A stretch of 64,000 nucleotides of DNA from Streptomyces sp. MNU76 (GCF_020982545.1 NZ_JAJKLK010000001.1:620001-684000); one strand, 5' to 3'; shown: positions 37,365-50,217, numbered from the stretch's first letter. Translations and numbers: made by a program. The notes: a model not told the origin generated them from the letters alone.

Positions 37365-37631
37365 TCACGCACCCTCCTTGAGCACCCTTCTGATCAGCTC
37401 CCGCTGCTCCTCCGACAGCGTGGGGTCCGCGCAGCGCACGACCCTGCCGTCCACCGTGATCTCGTACGAGAAACCGTCCGGCACCCCGAGCCCCGGCGAA
37501 CCCCGGCCGGTGGTGAGGGCCCGTTCGGCCAGGGCGTGCCAGTCGGGGGCATCGGGCCGCCCGGCGGTGTCCACCACCGCGTGCCGCTCGATGCCCGCGA
37601 AACCGCCCGTGCGCCGCACTTCAATCCGCAT
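37365..37631 (-). CDS. Protealysin-inhibitor emfourin-like protein
   Basis: 88-residue soluble protein: MRIEVRRTGGFAGIERHAVV at the start, DGFSYEITVDGRVVRC in the middle and SEEQRELIRRVL at the end, the pattern of the emfourin family. Family knowledge: emfourin is a tight inhibitor of the M4 protease protealysin and is encoded just downstream of it. Here it follows the M4 protease gene by 58 bp on the same strand. A possible own -10 (TAGACA, six bases before the ATG) could let the inhibitor be made independently of the protease. Confidence 0.85.
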   Translation of the reverse strand: MRIEVRRTGGFAGIERHAVVDTAGRPDAPDWHALAERALTTGRGSPGLGVPDGFSYEITVDGRVVRCADPTLSEEQRELIRRVLKEGA

Positions 37632-37689
37632 GGGTCCTGTCTAGTACGGATCGGGGCCGCGGCGCAGCACCGCCGCCGCCCGCCGCGCC

Positions 37690-38760
37690 CTACAGGGTCC
37701 GCACACCCACCTGCTCCCAGGCTTTCAGCACCGCCGTCAGTTCGTCACCCTGTCCGTAGCGGTCCTTCGCCGCCCTGACCGTGAGTGTGGCGAAGTCGAC
37801 GAAGAGGGCCTGCTTGTCCAGTTGGCCGCCGGTGAGGACGTCGTACCAGATCTGTCCGGCCCGCTCCCAGGCGTGGCCGCCGAGCGCGGTGGCCACGAGG
37901 TAGAACGCGTGGTTGGGGATACCGGAGTTGATGTGCACACCGCCGTTGTCGCGGCCCGTGCGGACGAAGTCGTCCATGGTCGCCGGCTGCGGGTCCTTGC
38001 CGAGGACGTCGTCGTCGTACGCCGTGCCCGGGGCCTTCATCGAGCGGAGCGCGACCCCGGTGACGCGGGGCGCCAGCAGGCCGGCGCCGATCAGCCAGTC
38101 CGCCTCGGCGGCGGTCTGGCCGAGCGTGTACTGCTTGATGAGGGCGCCGAAGACGTCCGACATCGACTCGTTGAGCGCGCCCGGCTGGCCGAAGTACGTG
38201 AGGTTCGCCGTGTACTGGGTGACGCCGTGGCTGAGTTCGTGGCCGATGACGTCGATCGGGATGGTGAAGTCGAGGAAGATCTCGCCGTCCCCGTCGCCGA
38301 ACACCATCTGTTCGCCGTTCCAGAAGGCGTTGTTGTAGTCGCGCTCGTAGTGCACGGTCGCGTCCAGCGGCAGCCCGTTGCCGTCGATGGAGTCGCGGGC
38401 GAAGGACTTCCAGAACAGTTCGTACGTGGCCCCCAGGCCCGCGTACGCGCGGTTGACCGTGGCGTCCTTGCCGGGTGCGTCGCCCTCGCCGCGCACCTTC
38501 CTGCCGGGCAGGTCCGTGCCGTGGCGGGCGTCGTGGATCGTGCGGTGCGGGGTGCCCGCCTCGGCGCCGAGGGGCGCGGTGACGGACGGGGCGCCGACGA
38601 CCGTGGTCAGGCGGCGGTGGGTGCGTTCGAGGGCGTCGCGCTCCAGGGTCTTGCGCGCGGCGCCGGCGAGCACCGGGTCCTCGGCCTGGGAGAGCTTGTC
38701 GAGGACGTGGGGTGGGACGACTGTGCAGAAGACGGGCTCGTGGCCCCCGTTGGTGGTCAT
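37690..38760 (-). CDS. Protealysin-like M4 metallopeptidase
   Basis: 356-residue thermolysin-family protease. The zinc motif is GHELSHGVT (His174, Glu175, His178), with the third ligand Glu in LNESMSDVFGA and a catalytic His in GGVHINSGIPNHAFY. The short N-terminal precursor has the protealysin-type motif CTVVPPHVL (residues 12-20) instead of a signal peptide plus long propeptide, so the enzyme may stay in the cytoplasm until processed or released. The ATG at 38760 is used; an open frame continues upstream to 39348 but overlaps leuA. An emfourin-like inhibitor gene follows. Confidence 0.92.
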   Translation of the reverse strand: MTTNGGHEPVFCTVVPPHVLDKLSQAEDPVLAGAARKTLERDALERTHRRLTTVVGAPSVTAPLGAEAGTPHRTIHDARHGTDLPGRKVRGEGDAPGKDATVNRAYAGLGATYELFWKSFARDSIDGNGLPLDATVHYERDYNNAFWNGEQMVFGDGDGEIFLDFTIPIDVIGHELSHGVTQYTANLTYFGQPGALNESMSDVFGALIKQYTLGQTAAEADWLIGAGLLAPRVTGVALRSMKAPGTAYDDDVLGKDPQPATMDDFVRTGRDNGGVHINSGIPNHAFYLVATALGGHAWERAGQIWYDVLTGGQLDKQALFVDFATLTVRAAKDRYGQGDELTAVLKAWEQVGVRTL

Positions 38761-38997
38761 GTCCCGCACGATTGCACTCCGTTCGGGGGCTGTCACTGGG
38801 GGCAACCATGATTGGTGAAATGTCGCTGTATGGGTTGCGTATCGTCTGTGCCGTGTTACTGAGGGTTGACTTCGGCTTTCCGTGCCGTCGCGGCCGGGCG
38901 CGCTGTCGTGGGCGGTGTGGCATTGCGCACCTTTTGTCCCTTGATCTTCCTCGGTCCCGCATACTGATACGGCCCCCCGCACCGCGCCGGACTCGGC

Positions 38998-39003
38998 TAG
39001 GCT
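38998..39003 (+). promoter_or_regulatory. -10 box for the leuA leader transcript
   Basis: TAGGCT lies 11 bases before the leader-peptide ATG at 39014. No clear -35 is present. The 240 bp between here and the M4 gene shows no further feature I can support. Confidence 0.5.
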
Positions 39004-39013
39004 GCTCCGCATC

Positions 39014-39041
39014 ATGCGTTTCGGGCTGCTTCTCCTTAGCT

Positions 39042-39061
<20 letters not shown>
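39014..39061 (+). CDS. leuA leader peptide
   Basis: 15-codon reading frame MRFGLLLLSCRGEGL ending in TAG, with four consecutive leucine codons. It sits just behind the -10 and 81 bp before leuA, the classic layout of transcription attenuation: ribosomes stalling at Leu codons decide which downstream hairpin forms. No strong ribosome binding site fits in the very short leader, so translation may start near the 5' end. Confidence 0.88.
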
Positions 39062-40864
<1,803 letters not shown>

Positions 40865-40886
40865 CCAGCCTGACCGGCGGTTTGAA

Positions 40887-40919
40887 GGTCCCGTTCACCG
40901 GATTCCGGCGAACGGGACC
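40887..40919 (+). terminator. Hairpin terminator after leuA
   Basis: GGTCCCGTTC and GAACGGGACC form a perfect 10-bp stem around 13 bases that themselves contain CCGG-ATT-CCGG. It lies 22 bp behind the leuA stop. Confidence 0.8.
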
Positions 40920-41083
40920 CGTCGTTAACCGGCCAAACCGTGTGCAGGTCGCGGGAAGGCCTCGTCCGGAGTACTGACTGCGCCTCACCGATGTGGCTAA
41001 CATCACGCAAGCGCGGCAATGTTGCCGAGGAGGCACTTCCCGCGCCCAAGGGGCCGTGTGTGGGGGAGTTACGGAGGTGCGAC

Positions 41084-41815
41084 GTGCTGCCAGGACGGGA
41101 CCCGATCGGCCGTGCCGCCGCGCTCGCCCGCGACGGGCGGACCAGCCGTGCCACCGGCTTCTCGCGTGTGCTGGGGACCCGGATCGCGTGGACGGGCGTC
41201 GGTGACGGCGAGTTCTTCTGCCCCGGCTGCGGAGGCGACCGCAACTACCAGCGCCTCACCGGCCGCCGCCGCTTCACCCTCCTCGGCGTCCCCGTGCTGC
41301 CCCGCGGCGAGACCGGGCCCGTCGTCGAATGCGCGGCCTGCCGCCACCACTACACCCTCGACGTCCTCGACCACCCCACCACCACCCGCTTCTCCGCGAT
41401 GCTCCGCGACGCCGTCCACACCGTCGCCCTCGCCGTGCTCGCGGCCGGCGGCACCTGCTCGCGGACCTCGCTGACCGTCGCTGCCGGCGCCGTCCGCTCC
41501 GCCGGGTTCGACGACTGCACGGAGGACCAACTCGGCGCCCTGGTCGAGGCCCTGGCCGCCGACACCGGCCGAATCCACGGCGAACCCTGCGGCCCCGGTC
41601 TCGCCATAGAGCTCCACGAGGCCCTGGACCCGCTGGCACCCCACCTCGCCCCGACCGGGCGCGAGGCGATCCTGCTCCAGGGCGCGCGGATCGCCCTGGC
41701 GGACGGGCCGTACACCCCGGCGGAACGGGACGCGCTGGCCACGGTGGGAGCGGCGCTCACGATCTGCGCCGACGACGTGACCCGCCTCCTCACGGCGGCC
41801 CGGACCCCGTCCTGA
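41084..41815 (+). CDS. Zinc-ribbon TerB-like protein
   Basis: 243-residue protein starting at a GTG with GGAGG six bases upstream. Residues about 40-90 form a zinc ribbon (FFCPGCGGDRNY and VECAACRHHYTLDV, two CxxC pairs). The rest is helical and ends in a TerB-like tellurite-resistance domain (ILLQGARIALADGPYTPAERDALATVG). TerB domains appear in membrane- or metal-linked stress complexes; this stand-alone form has no ter operon around it. An in-frame extension to 40940 is rejected, since the GTG start has the good ribosome binding site. Confidence 0.85.
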   Translation: MLPGRDPIGRAAALARDGRTSRATGFSRVLGTRIAWTGVGDGEFFCPGCGGDRNYQRLTGRRRFTLLGVPVLPRGETGPVVECAACRHHYTLDVLDHPTTTRFSAMLRDAVHTVALAVLAAGGTCSRTSLTVAAGAVRSAGFDDCTEDQLGALVEALAADTGRIHGEPCGPGLAIELHEALDPLAPHLAPTGREAILLQGARIALADGPYTPAERDALATVGAALTICADDVTRLLTAARTPS

Positions 41816-41923
41816 CCGGACCCGGACCCCGTCTCAGCGGGACCCCGTTCCAGCAGGACACCGCCTATGCCAGTCGGCGAGGGTGCCCCGGGAGCGATCT
41901 GAGGACCCCCGGCTCCTGGGGCC

Positions 41924-42859
41924 TCAGAGCAGGCCCGCCGCCGCCAGGTACTTGCCGACTCGCTCGGTCTCCGCCTCCGACAGCGGGACCTGGGGTTCCG
42001 CCGTGGCCGGGCAGGCGATGACGCCACGCAGGTGCAGGGCGGCCTTGAAGGCGCCGAGGGCGGAGGACGAGCCGCCCATGCGGGCCGGGTCGCCGGCGCC
42101 GGCCATGCCGAAGAGGGCGCACAGGCGCTCCTGCTCGGCGCGCGCCCGGTCCAGGTCGCCGGCCCGGAAGAGGCGGTGGAGGCGGACGTACCCGGCGGGA
42201 TCGACGTTCGCCAGCCCCGGCACCGCGCCGTCGGCGCCCAGGGCCAGCGCGGAGTCCACGAGGAGTTCGGAACCGGTGAGGACGCTGAGACCGGTGACGG
42301 CGGGATCGGTGCGCGCACCCGTGACGATCCTGCGGAACGCGGCCAGGTCGCCGCTGGAGTCCTTCAGGCCGGCGAGGACCCCGTCCGCCGCCAGCTCCAG
42401 GACCACCTCGGCGGGCAGCGTGCAGTGGACGGCGACCGGGATGTCGTAGGCGAAGACGGGGACGGGGGAGCCGGCGGCGAGCAGCCGGTAGTGGCGGGAG
42501 ATCTCCGCCGGGTGGGTGCGCGCGTAGAAGGGGGCGGTCGCCACGACGGCCTCCGCCCCGGCGGCGGTCACGGCGCGGACGTGGTCCAGGACACGCGGCG
42601 TGGTCATGTCGATCGCCCCGGCGAGGATGGGGAGTTGGCCGCCGACGTGGCCGACCACGGTCTCCACGACCCGCCGCCGCTGCGCGTCCGTCAGGAAGGC
42701 CGCCTCCGACGACGAACCGAGCACGAACAGCGCGTCCACCCCGCCCGCCACGAGATGGTCGACCAGCCGGACCAGCGAGGGGACGTCCACCTCGCGATCC
42801 GGTGTCAGAGGCGTGCAGACGGGCGGGATGACACCGGTCAGCGGGGCGGGGAAGGGCAT
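41924..42859 (-). CDS. Dihydrodipicolinate synthase/N-acetylneuraminate lyase family protein
   Basis: 311-residue TIM-barrel lyase. The Schiff-base lysine is in LAGLKDSSGDL, the catalytic tyrosine in FAYDIPV, and the carboxylate-binding loop reads VLGSSSEAAFL where true DapA has GTTGE. The change in that loop argues for a 2-oxo acid aldolase or lyase other than lysine biosynthesis. It is the last gene of the ABC importer operon (22-bp overlap with the ATPase gene), so it probably acts on the imported compound or its product. AGGGAG lies five bases before the ATG. Confidence 0.85.
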   Translation of the reverse strand: MPFPAPLTGVIPPVCTPLTPDREVDVPSLVRLVDHLVAGGVDALFVLGSSSEAAFLTDAQRRRVVETVVGHVGGQLPILAGAIDMTTPRVLDHVRAVTAAGAEAVVATAPFYARTHPAEISRHYRLLAAGSPVPVFAYDIPVAVHCTLPAEVVLELAADGVLAGLKDSSGDLAAFRRIVTGARTDPAVTGLSVLTGSELLVDSALALGADGAVPGLANVDPAGYVRLHRLFRAGDLDRARAEQERLCALFGMAGAGDPARMGGSSSALGAFKAALHLRGVIACPATAEPQVPLSEAETERVGKYLAAAGLL

Positions 42860-43928
42860 GGCGGCTCCCTGGTGCTGGACTTGGCTGGACGTCGCTGGGC
42901 ATCGCGGACGGAGTCCGGCGCGGGCGCGGCCACCGCCTGGGCGACCAGGTCCCGCGTCGAGTCCGTCTCCTGCACAGGATGGTGGCAGCGGAAGCGGTGT
43001 CCGGGGGCCGACGCGGCCGCGAAGCCCGGCATGATCTCCGCGCAGACGTCGTCCGCCTTCCAGCAGCGGGTACGGAACGGGCAGCCGCTCGGCGGCCGGG
43101 TCGCCGACGGGACCGGGCCCACCAGGGGGATCGGGTCGATCGGGTCCAGCAGGCCCGGCGTCGCCGAGAACAGCGCGCGGGTGTACGGGTGCCGGGCGCG
43201 GCCGGTGACCAGGGCCGCCGGGGTCTCCTCCACGATCCGGCCCAGATACATGGTGACCACCCGGTCGCTCATCCGCCGAACCGTCTGGATGTCGTGCGAG
43301 ACGAAGACCAGCGCCAGACCGAGGCGTTCCCCGAGGTCCAGGAGCAGGTTGAGGATCTGGGCGCGGACCGAGACGTCCAGCGCGCTCGTCGGCTCGTCCG
43401 CGACCACCAGCTCCGGTTCCAGCGCCAACGCCCGCGCGATCGCCACGCGTTGCCGCTGGCCGCCGGAGAGCTGTCCGGGCAGAGCGTCCGCGAGCGCCGG
43501 GGGCAGGCCGACCAGTGACATCAACTCCCGCACCCGATCCTCCCGTTCGGCCGGGGTGCCGCGCCGGTGCACGTCCAGCGGGTCCCGGAGGATGCGGTGG
43601 ACCGTCAGCCGGCGGTTCAGGGCCGTCGAAGGGTCCTGGAAGATCATGCCCGCGCCGCCGCCGACGGTCGCCCGGCGCTCGCCCGGAGACATCGACCACA
43701 GGTCCCGGCCCCGGAACGCCACCGTCCCGGACGTCGGCCGGTCCACCCCCACCAGCAGCTTCGCCAGCGTCGACTTGCCGCACCCCGACTCGCCCACCAC
43801 GCCCACCGTCTCACCGGGCGCGATCACCAGGTCGGCGTCGGTCAGGGCGTACACCCGGTCCCGGGTGAACAACCCGCCACCGCGCGCCCGGTGGACGACA
43901 TGGGCGCCGGAGACCTCCACGAGCGCGT

Positions 43929-43932
<4 letters not shown>
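42838..43932 (-). CDS. Peptide-type ABC transporter ATP-binding protein (DppF/OppF-like)
   Basis: 364-residue ATPase: Walker A GESGCGKST, signature LSGGQRQRVAIARALAL, Walker B LVVADEP and the C-terminal oligopeptide-ATPase extension with cysteines (GCPFRTRCWKADDVC). It powers the importer with the second ATPase that is fused to the permease. Its start overlaps the fusion gene stop by four bases. The tail beyond residue ~330 is Pro/Arg-rich and overlaps the start of the lyase gene. Confidence 0.93.
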
Positions 43933-46058
<2,126 letters not shown>

Positions 46059-46128
46059 CAGGGCATCAGCTCCCGCCCGAGCGCCCGTACACGGGTTGCG
46101 GCCCACGGTCCACGTCCCTCGGAGGGTG

Positions 46129-47088
46129 TCAACTCGCCTCCCTGATACGGGGGTTCACCAGCAGGTAGAGGACGTCGATCACGAGGTTCACGACCACGAA
46201 GCCGACCGCCGTGGTCAGGACGACCCCCTGGACGACCGCCGGATCGCCGTTCTTCACGGCGTCGATCATCAGCTTGCCCATGCCGGGCAGCGAGAAGATC
46301 GTCTCGATGACGACCGCGCCGCCGAGCAGATAGCCCACGCGCAGCCCCAGCACGGTCAGCGGGTTGATCAGCGCGTTCCGCAGCACGTTCCGGCCCACCA
46401 CCACCCGGGGCGGCAGCCCGCTGCCGATCGCCGTCCGCACATAGTCCTTGTCCAGCTCCTCGACGACCGCCGTCCGCACGATCCGGGTCAGCTGCGCCGC
46501 CACCGGCAGCGACAGCGCGAGCGCCGGCAGGGTCATCGTCCGCAGCCACCCCGTGAAGGAGTCCGCCGGGTTGACGTACCCGCCCGTCGGGAACCAGCCC
46601 AGGTCCACCGCCAGGTACTGGATCATCAGCAGCGCCAGCCAGAACCCGGGCGCGGCCACCCCGGTCAGCGACACCACCCGGATGAACTGGTCCGGCAGCC
46701 GGTCCCGGTGGATCGCCGCCGTCACCCCGCCGAGCAGCGCCAGCACGACCGCGATCCCCAGCCCGAGGAAGGTCAGCTGGAGCGTGAGCGGCAGCGCGGT
46801 CGTCACCTGGTCGACCACGGGTGCCCGGGTGAGCGCGCTGATCCCCAGGTCCCCGTGCAGCAGATCGCCGACGAAGCCGGCGTAGCGGACCGGCAGCGGA
46901 TCCAGCAGCCCGTTCTCCTCCCGGAACTCGTGCAGCTGCTCCGGTGTGGGATTGGCGCCCTGGAAGAACGCGGAGGCCGGGTCGACGTCCGAGAACCGCA
47001 TGACCACGAAGACGAACAGGATGATCCCGAGCAGCAGCGGAACGAGCAGGGCGATCCGCCGCAGCAGGATGCGCAGGACGGCGACCAC
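46129..47088 (-). CDS. Peptide-type ABC transporter permease (DppB-like)
   Basis: 319-residue inner-membrane permease. It has an N-terminal helix (RRIALLVPLLLGIILFVFVV), the typical family spacing to LLHGDLGISALTRAPV, several membrane helices and the EAA loop VRTAIGSGLPPRVVVGRNVL. It pairs with the fused permease to make the channel. The GTG start lies one base behind the stop of the substrate-binding gene, so translation is coupled. Confidence 0.94.
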   Translation of the reverse strand: MVAVLRILLRRIALLVPLLLGIILFVFVVMRFSDVDPASAFFQGANPTPEQLHEFREENGLLDPLPVRYAGFVGDLLHGDLGISALTRAPVVDQVTTALPLTLQLTFLGLGIAVVLALLGGVTAAIHRDRLPDQFIRVVSLTGVAAPGFWLALLMIQYLAVDLGWFPTGGYVNPADSFTGWLRTMTLPALALSLPVAAQLTRIVRTAVVEELDKDYVRTAIGSGLPPRVVVGRNVLRNALINPLTVLGLRVGYLLGGAVVIETIFSLPGMGKLMIDAVKNGDPAVVQGVVLTTAVGFVVVNLVIDVLYLLVNPRIREAS

Positions 47089-47089
47089 G

Positions 47090-48718
47090 CTAGACCCACT
47101 TGGCCTGGAGCAGATTGATCCCCGGATACGGCTGTGCCCTTATCCCCGACAGCCGCTTCGGGTTCCACGCGGTCATCAGCTCGTTGTGCACCACCGGGTA
47201 GAGCACGGCCTGTTCGGCGACGACGTCGATGTAGTCCTGGACCATCGTCCTCTTGCGGTCGGCGTCCGGTTCCCGCGTCGCCCGGTCCATGTCCTTGAAG
47301 AGTGCCTTGGCCACCGGATCGTCGGCCCACCGCGCGTACTGCATCCACAGGTTCTGCGGGCCGTAGTTGTAACGCATGATCAGATCCGCGTCGAGCCCGA
47401 ACTGGTTGGGGTTCGACGCGGCGGCGACCACCTGGTAGTCCTGCTTCTGGTCCATCTTCGTGAAGACGGCGGTGGTCTCCTGCGGCGAGAGCGTCGTCTC
47501 GACCCCGATCGCGTCCCAGGACGCCTTGATCGTCGGCAGACAGTCCACGATCCAGCTGACGTTCACCGCCAGGATCTCGATCCGCAGCCCCTTCACCCCG
47601 GCCTCCGCCAGCAGGGCCTTCGCCCTGTCGGGGTCGTACGTGTACACGCTCTTGGCCGGTCGGTAGCTCGGGTTCCCCTCATCGAGGAACGAACTCGCCG
47701 GTTTCCCGTGCCCCTTGAGCGCCACCTCGATCATCTTGTCGCGGTCGATCGCGTGGTGCAGCGCCTGCCGCACCCGCACGTCGTCGAAGGGCTCGCGCCG
47801 GGTGTTGAACATCAGGAAGAGGTTGTTCATCCCGGAGCCGCCCTGGACGGACATGCCGCCCTTCTCCAGCTGCCCGATGTTGGCGTAGGGGATGTTGTCG
47901 GCGATCTGCGCGCCCGCGCTCGCCCCGGAGATCTTCGCCACGCGCGGGGCGGCGTCCACGATGGTCAGCCAGTTCATCTTCTTGAAGGCGGCCGGGCGGG
48001 GCCCGTTGTAGTCGGCGTACGCCTCGAAGGTGGTGTTGGACTTCGGGTGGTGCGCGGTCTGCCGGTACGGCCCCGAACCGATCGCCCTGCCCTTGATGGC
48101 CTCCTCCCAGGCACCCGGCCGGGAGAAGACGTGCTTCGGCATGATCTTCGCCAGCGTCAGCCGCGCGATGCCGTCCGGGAACGGGAACCTGAGCACCAGC
48201 TCGACGGTCCGCGCGTCGATCTTCCTGACCTCCTTCAGCCAGCTCACGAAGAAGCCCTTGGCGAGGGTCTGCGTGCCGGGGTCGAGGATGCGCTCGTACA
48301 CGAAGACGACGTCGTCGGCGGTGACCGGCCGGCCGTCGTGGAAGGTGGCGCCGGGCCGCAGCTCGAAGGTCCAGGACGTGCCGTCGACGTCGCCCGGCAC
48401 GGCCGTCGCGAGCGCCGCGTACGGCTCGCGCGAGATGGGGTCGGTGTCGAGGAGGCCCTCGTAGATGTGGTTGTTGGCCGCCATGCAGAAGGCGGACGCG
48501 GTCTGGGTCGGGTCCCAGCTGCCGTCGTTGCCGTAGCCGATGACGGCCGTCAGCGTGCCGTTCCCGCCGCCTCGGTCGCCGGTGTCGTTGGTGGACTCCG
48601 GGCCCGCCGAACACGCGGCCAGCGACGGGGAGACGGCGGCGGCCGCGCCCAGCGCGCCGGAGTACTTCAGGAGCGACCGGCGGCTCGGTGCCGGGGCGTC
48701 ACGGATCACGTCGCGCAC
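47090..48718 (-). CDS. ABC transporter substrate-binding lipoprotein (family 5)
   Basis: 542-residue solute-binding protein (SBP_bac_5). The N-terminus combines a twin-arginine motif (SRRSLLKYSG) with a lipobox (LAAC at about residue 37), so it is a Tat-exported lipoprotein. The body shows SWTFELRPGATFHDGRPVTA and LRFPFPDG, typical of the dipeptide/oligopeptide/nickel class. Ligand unknown: the class also carries non-peptide solutes, and the lyase at the operon end hints at an acidic sugar or oxo-acid precursor. The GTG at 48718 has GGAGG five bases upstream. Confidence 0.93.
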   Translation of the reverse strand: MRDVIRDAPAPSRRSLLKYSGALGAAAAVSPSLAACSAGPESTNDTGDRGGGNGTLTAVIGYGNDGSWDPTQTASAFCMAANNHIYEGLLDTDPISREPYAALATAVPGDVDGTSWTFELRPGATFHDGRPVTADDVVFVYERILDPGTQTLAKGFFVSWLKEVRKIDARTVELVLRFPFPDGIARLTLAKIMPKHVFSRPGAWEEAIKGRAIGSGPYRQTAHHPKSNTTFEAYADYNGPRPAAFKKMNWLTIVDAAPRVAKISGASAGAQIADNIPYANIGQLEKGGMSVQGGSGMNNLFLMFNTRREPFDDVRVRQALHHAIDRDKMIEVALKGHGKPASSFLDEGNPSYRPAKSVYTYDPDRAKALLAEAGVKGLRIEILAVNVSWIVDCLPTIKASWDAIGVETTLSPQETTAVFTKMDQKQDYQVVAAASNPNQFGLDADLIMRYNYGPQNLWMQYARWADDPVAKALFKDMDRATREPDADRKRTMVQDYIDVVAEQAVLYPVVHNELMTAWNPKRLSGIRAQPYPGINLLQAKWV

Positions 48719-48743
48719 GGTTCCTCCAGGGAGGGAGAGGAGA

Positions 48744-48763
48744 TACGACGTCCTACGTCCTAC
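48744..48763 (-). promoter_or_regulatory. Candidate operator of the ABC-lyase operon
   Basis: TACGACGTCCTA (48744-48755, a 12-bp palindrome with one mismatch) overlaps a direct repeat CGTCCTACGTCCTAC. It lies about 7-26 bases downstream of the predicted transcription start, suited to repression by the divergent FadR-type protein. Confidence 0.5.
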
Positions 48764-48776
48764 AGGGAGCAGCGTG

Positions 48777-48805
48777 ACCTTAGGAGCGCCCGTGGGGGCG
48801 GTCAA
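48777..48805 (-). promoter_or_regulatory. Promoter of the ABC-lyase operon
   Basis: On the minus strand TTGACC (48800-48805), 17 bases, TAAGGT (48777-48782). It is one of the best promoter matches in the window. Confidence 0.7.
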
Positions 48806-48997
48806 GAGATCGCACACGAATGGCGTACGCGCCAGAGGTGCGACCAATGACGGATCAACGCCGGTGTGACATGACGACAGTTGAGGGTCCGTTGGGAGAG
48901 GGTTTCCCGGGGTGATCACGGGACGTTAACCTGGCGTTCCCCTGGCCCTTTCACGTGGTTCCCGTCCGGAGGTGGGACGTCGGATGTCCGGCGAGCG

Positions 48998-49003
48998 TAC
49001 GAT
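48998..49003 (+). promoter_or_regulatory. -10 hexamer of a leaderless promoter for the FadR-type gene
   Basis: TACGAT, seven bases, then the ATG at 49011. It decides the start: longer in-frame starts at 48972 and 48984 lie upstream of it. Confidence 0.55.
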
Positions 49004-49010
49004 GCGGCGC

Positions 49011-49742
49011 ATGTCTCAGGAGAGCGGGAGCAGGCGCCGGCCCGAGCGGCGGGTGGGCAGCCAGATCCAGCGCGAGATCGTGCAGCTGATCCTCGACCGC
49101 GGGCTCCGGGCGGGCGCGCCCCTGCCCACCGAGACGGAGCTGATGGAGGACCTCGGCGTCAGCCGCAACTCCGTCCGCGAGGCCCTCAAGGCCCTCCAGG
49201 CCCTCGACATAGTCGACATCCGGCACGGCTACGGCACCTATGTCGGCGAGGCCTCCCTCACCCCCCTCGTCGACGGCCTGACCTTCCGCACCCTGGCCCG
49301 GCCCGACGGCGACACCGCCGCGCTCGCCGAGATCCTCCAGGTCCGCGAGGTGCTGGAGGACGGCCTCGTACGACGGGTCGCGGGCACCCTCACGGACGAC
49401 GAACTGGACGCGCTCGCGGCCGTCGTCGACCGGATGGAGGCGGCCGGGCAGGCGGGCGAACCCGTCGCCGAACTCGACCGCGACTTCCACGAACTCCTCT
49501 ACGCCTCCCTCGGCAACGCGCTCATCCCGCAGCTCCTCGGCGCCTTCTGGACCGTCTTCCTGCGGGTCGCGGGCGCCCGCGGCTGGACCGACGACCCCAC
49601 CCCCGAGCTGACGGTCCGCCGCCACCGGGACATCGTGGCCGCCCTGCGCGCCCGCGACGTCGAGGGCGCCCAGCGGGCGATGTCCGACCACTTCAGAGGC
49701 ATCGAGGCGAGGGCGGCGCAGGCCTCGCGGGGGGTGGGCTAG
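49011..49742 (+). CDS. FadR-subfamily GntR transcriptional regulator
   Basis: 243-residue regulator. The N-terminal winged helix is SQIQREIVQLILDRGLRAGA with PTETELMEDLGVSRNSVREA and the wing HGYGTYVGE. The C-terminal FCD helical domain (residues about 95-235) has the metal/ligand pattern with ELDRDFHELLYASLGN and RRHRDIVAALRARD. FCD proteins usually sense small organic acids or sugar acids. It is divergent from the ABC-lyase operon by 292 bp and is the obvious candidate to control it. Confidence 0.92.
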   Translation: MSQESGSRRRPERRVGSQIQREIVQLILDRGLRAGAPLPTETELMEDLGVSRNSVREALKALQALDIVDIRHGYGTYVGEASLTPLVDGLTFRTLARPDGDTAALAEILQVREVLEDGLVRRVAGTLTDDELDALAAVVDRMEAAGQAGEPVAELDRDFHELLYASLGNALIPQLLGAFWTVFLRVAGARGWTDDPTPELTVRRHRDIVAALRARDVEGAQRAMSDHFRGIEARAAQASRGVG

Positions 49743-49745
49743 GCC

Positions 49746-50186
49746 ATGGGAAAGACCCCGACCGAGCCGTGGGACCCCGCCGACGCCGGTGTGCTGCGGC
49801 TGCCCTCCGGGCGGCTGGTGCGCGGCCGGGGGCTGCGTCGACCGCTGCCCGACGGCACGGTCCCCACCTACGCCGTGTACCTCCTCGGCAAGGAGCCGCC
49901 CGAAGTCCCCTGGGAGTCCCGCTGGTTGCGCTGGCCCGACTTCCGGCTGCCCGGCGACCGGGCGGAGGCGCACCGGGTGCTGCGGGACGCCTGGGAACGG
50001 GCCGCCGTCGACCGGGTCGAGCTCGCGTGCGGTGGCGGCAAGGGCCGCACGGGTACGGCGCTGGCCTGTCTCGCCGTCCTCGACGGCGTCCCGCCCGGGG
50101 AGGCCGTGGCGTACGTGCGCCGGCACTACGACCGGCACGCGGTGGAGACGCCGTGGCAGCGGAGGTACGTGCGGAGATTCGGCTGA
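49746..50186 (+). CDS. Protein-tyrosine-phosphatase-like protein
   Basis: 146-residue protein with the cysteine phosphatase P-loop CGGGKGRTG (Cx5R) followed by the helix TALACLAVLDG, and an upstream Asp-containing WPDFRLPGD that can supply the general acid loop. Size and motif fit dual-specificity-type phosphatases. It starts three bases behind the FadR-type gene stop and is probably co-transcribed with it, though a shared role is not evident. Confidence 0.82.
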   Translation: MGKTPTEPWDPADAGVLRLPSGRLVRGRGLRRPLPDGTVPTYAVYLLGKEPPEVPWESRWLRWPDFRLPGDRAEAHRVLRDAWERAAVDRVELACGGGKGRTGTALACLAVLDGVPPGEAVAYVRRHYDRHAVETPWQRRYVRRFG

Positions 50187-50217
50187 GCGTCGGGGGAGGC
50201 TCGGGGGAGGGGGAGCC

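Noticed and set aside
41924..43783. Extended start of the lyase gene to 43783
   Set aside because: The upstream part is out of frame with the ATPase gene that truly covers it; the family N-terminus and a good ribosome binding site are at 42859.
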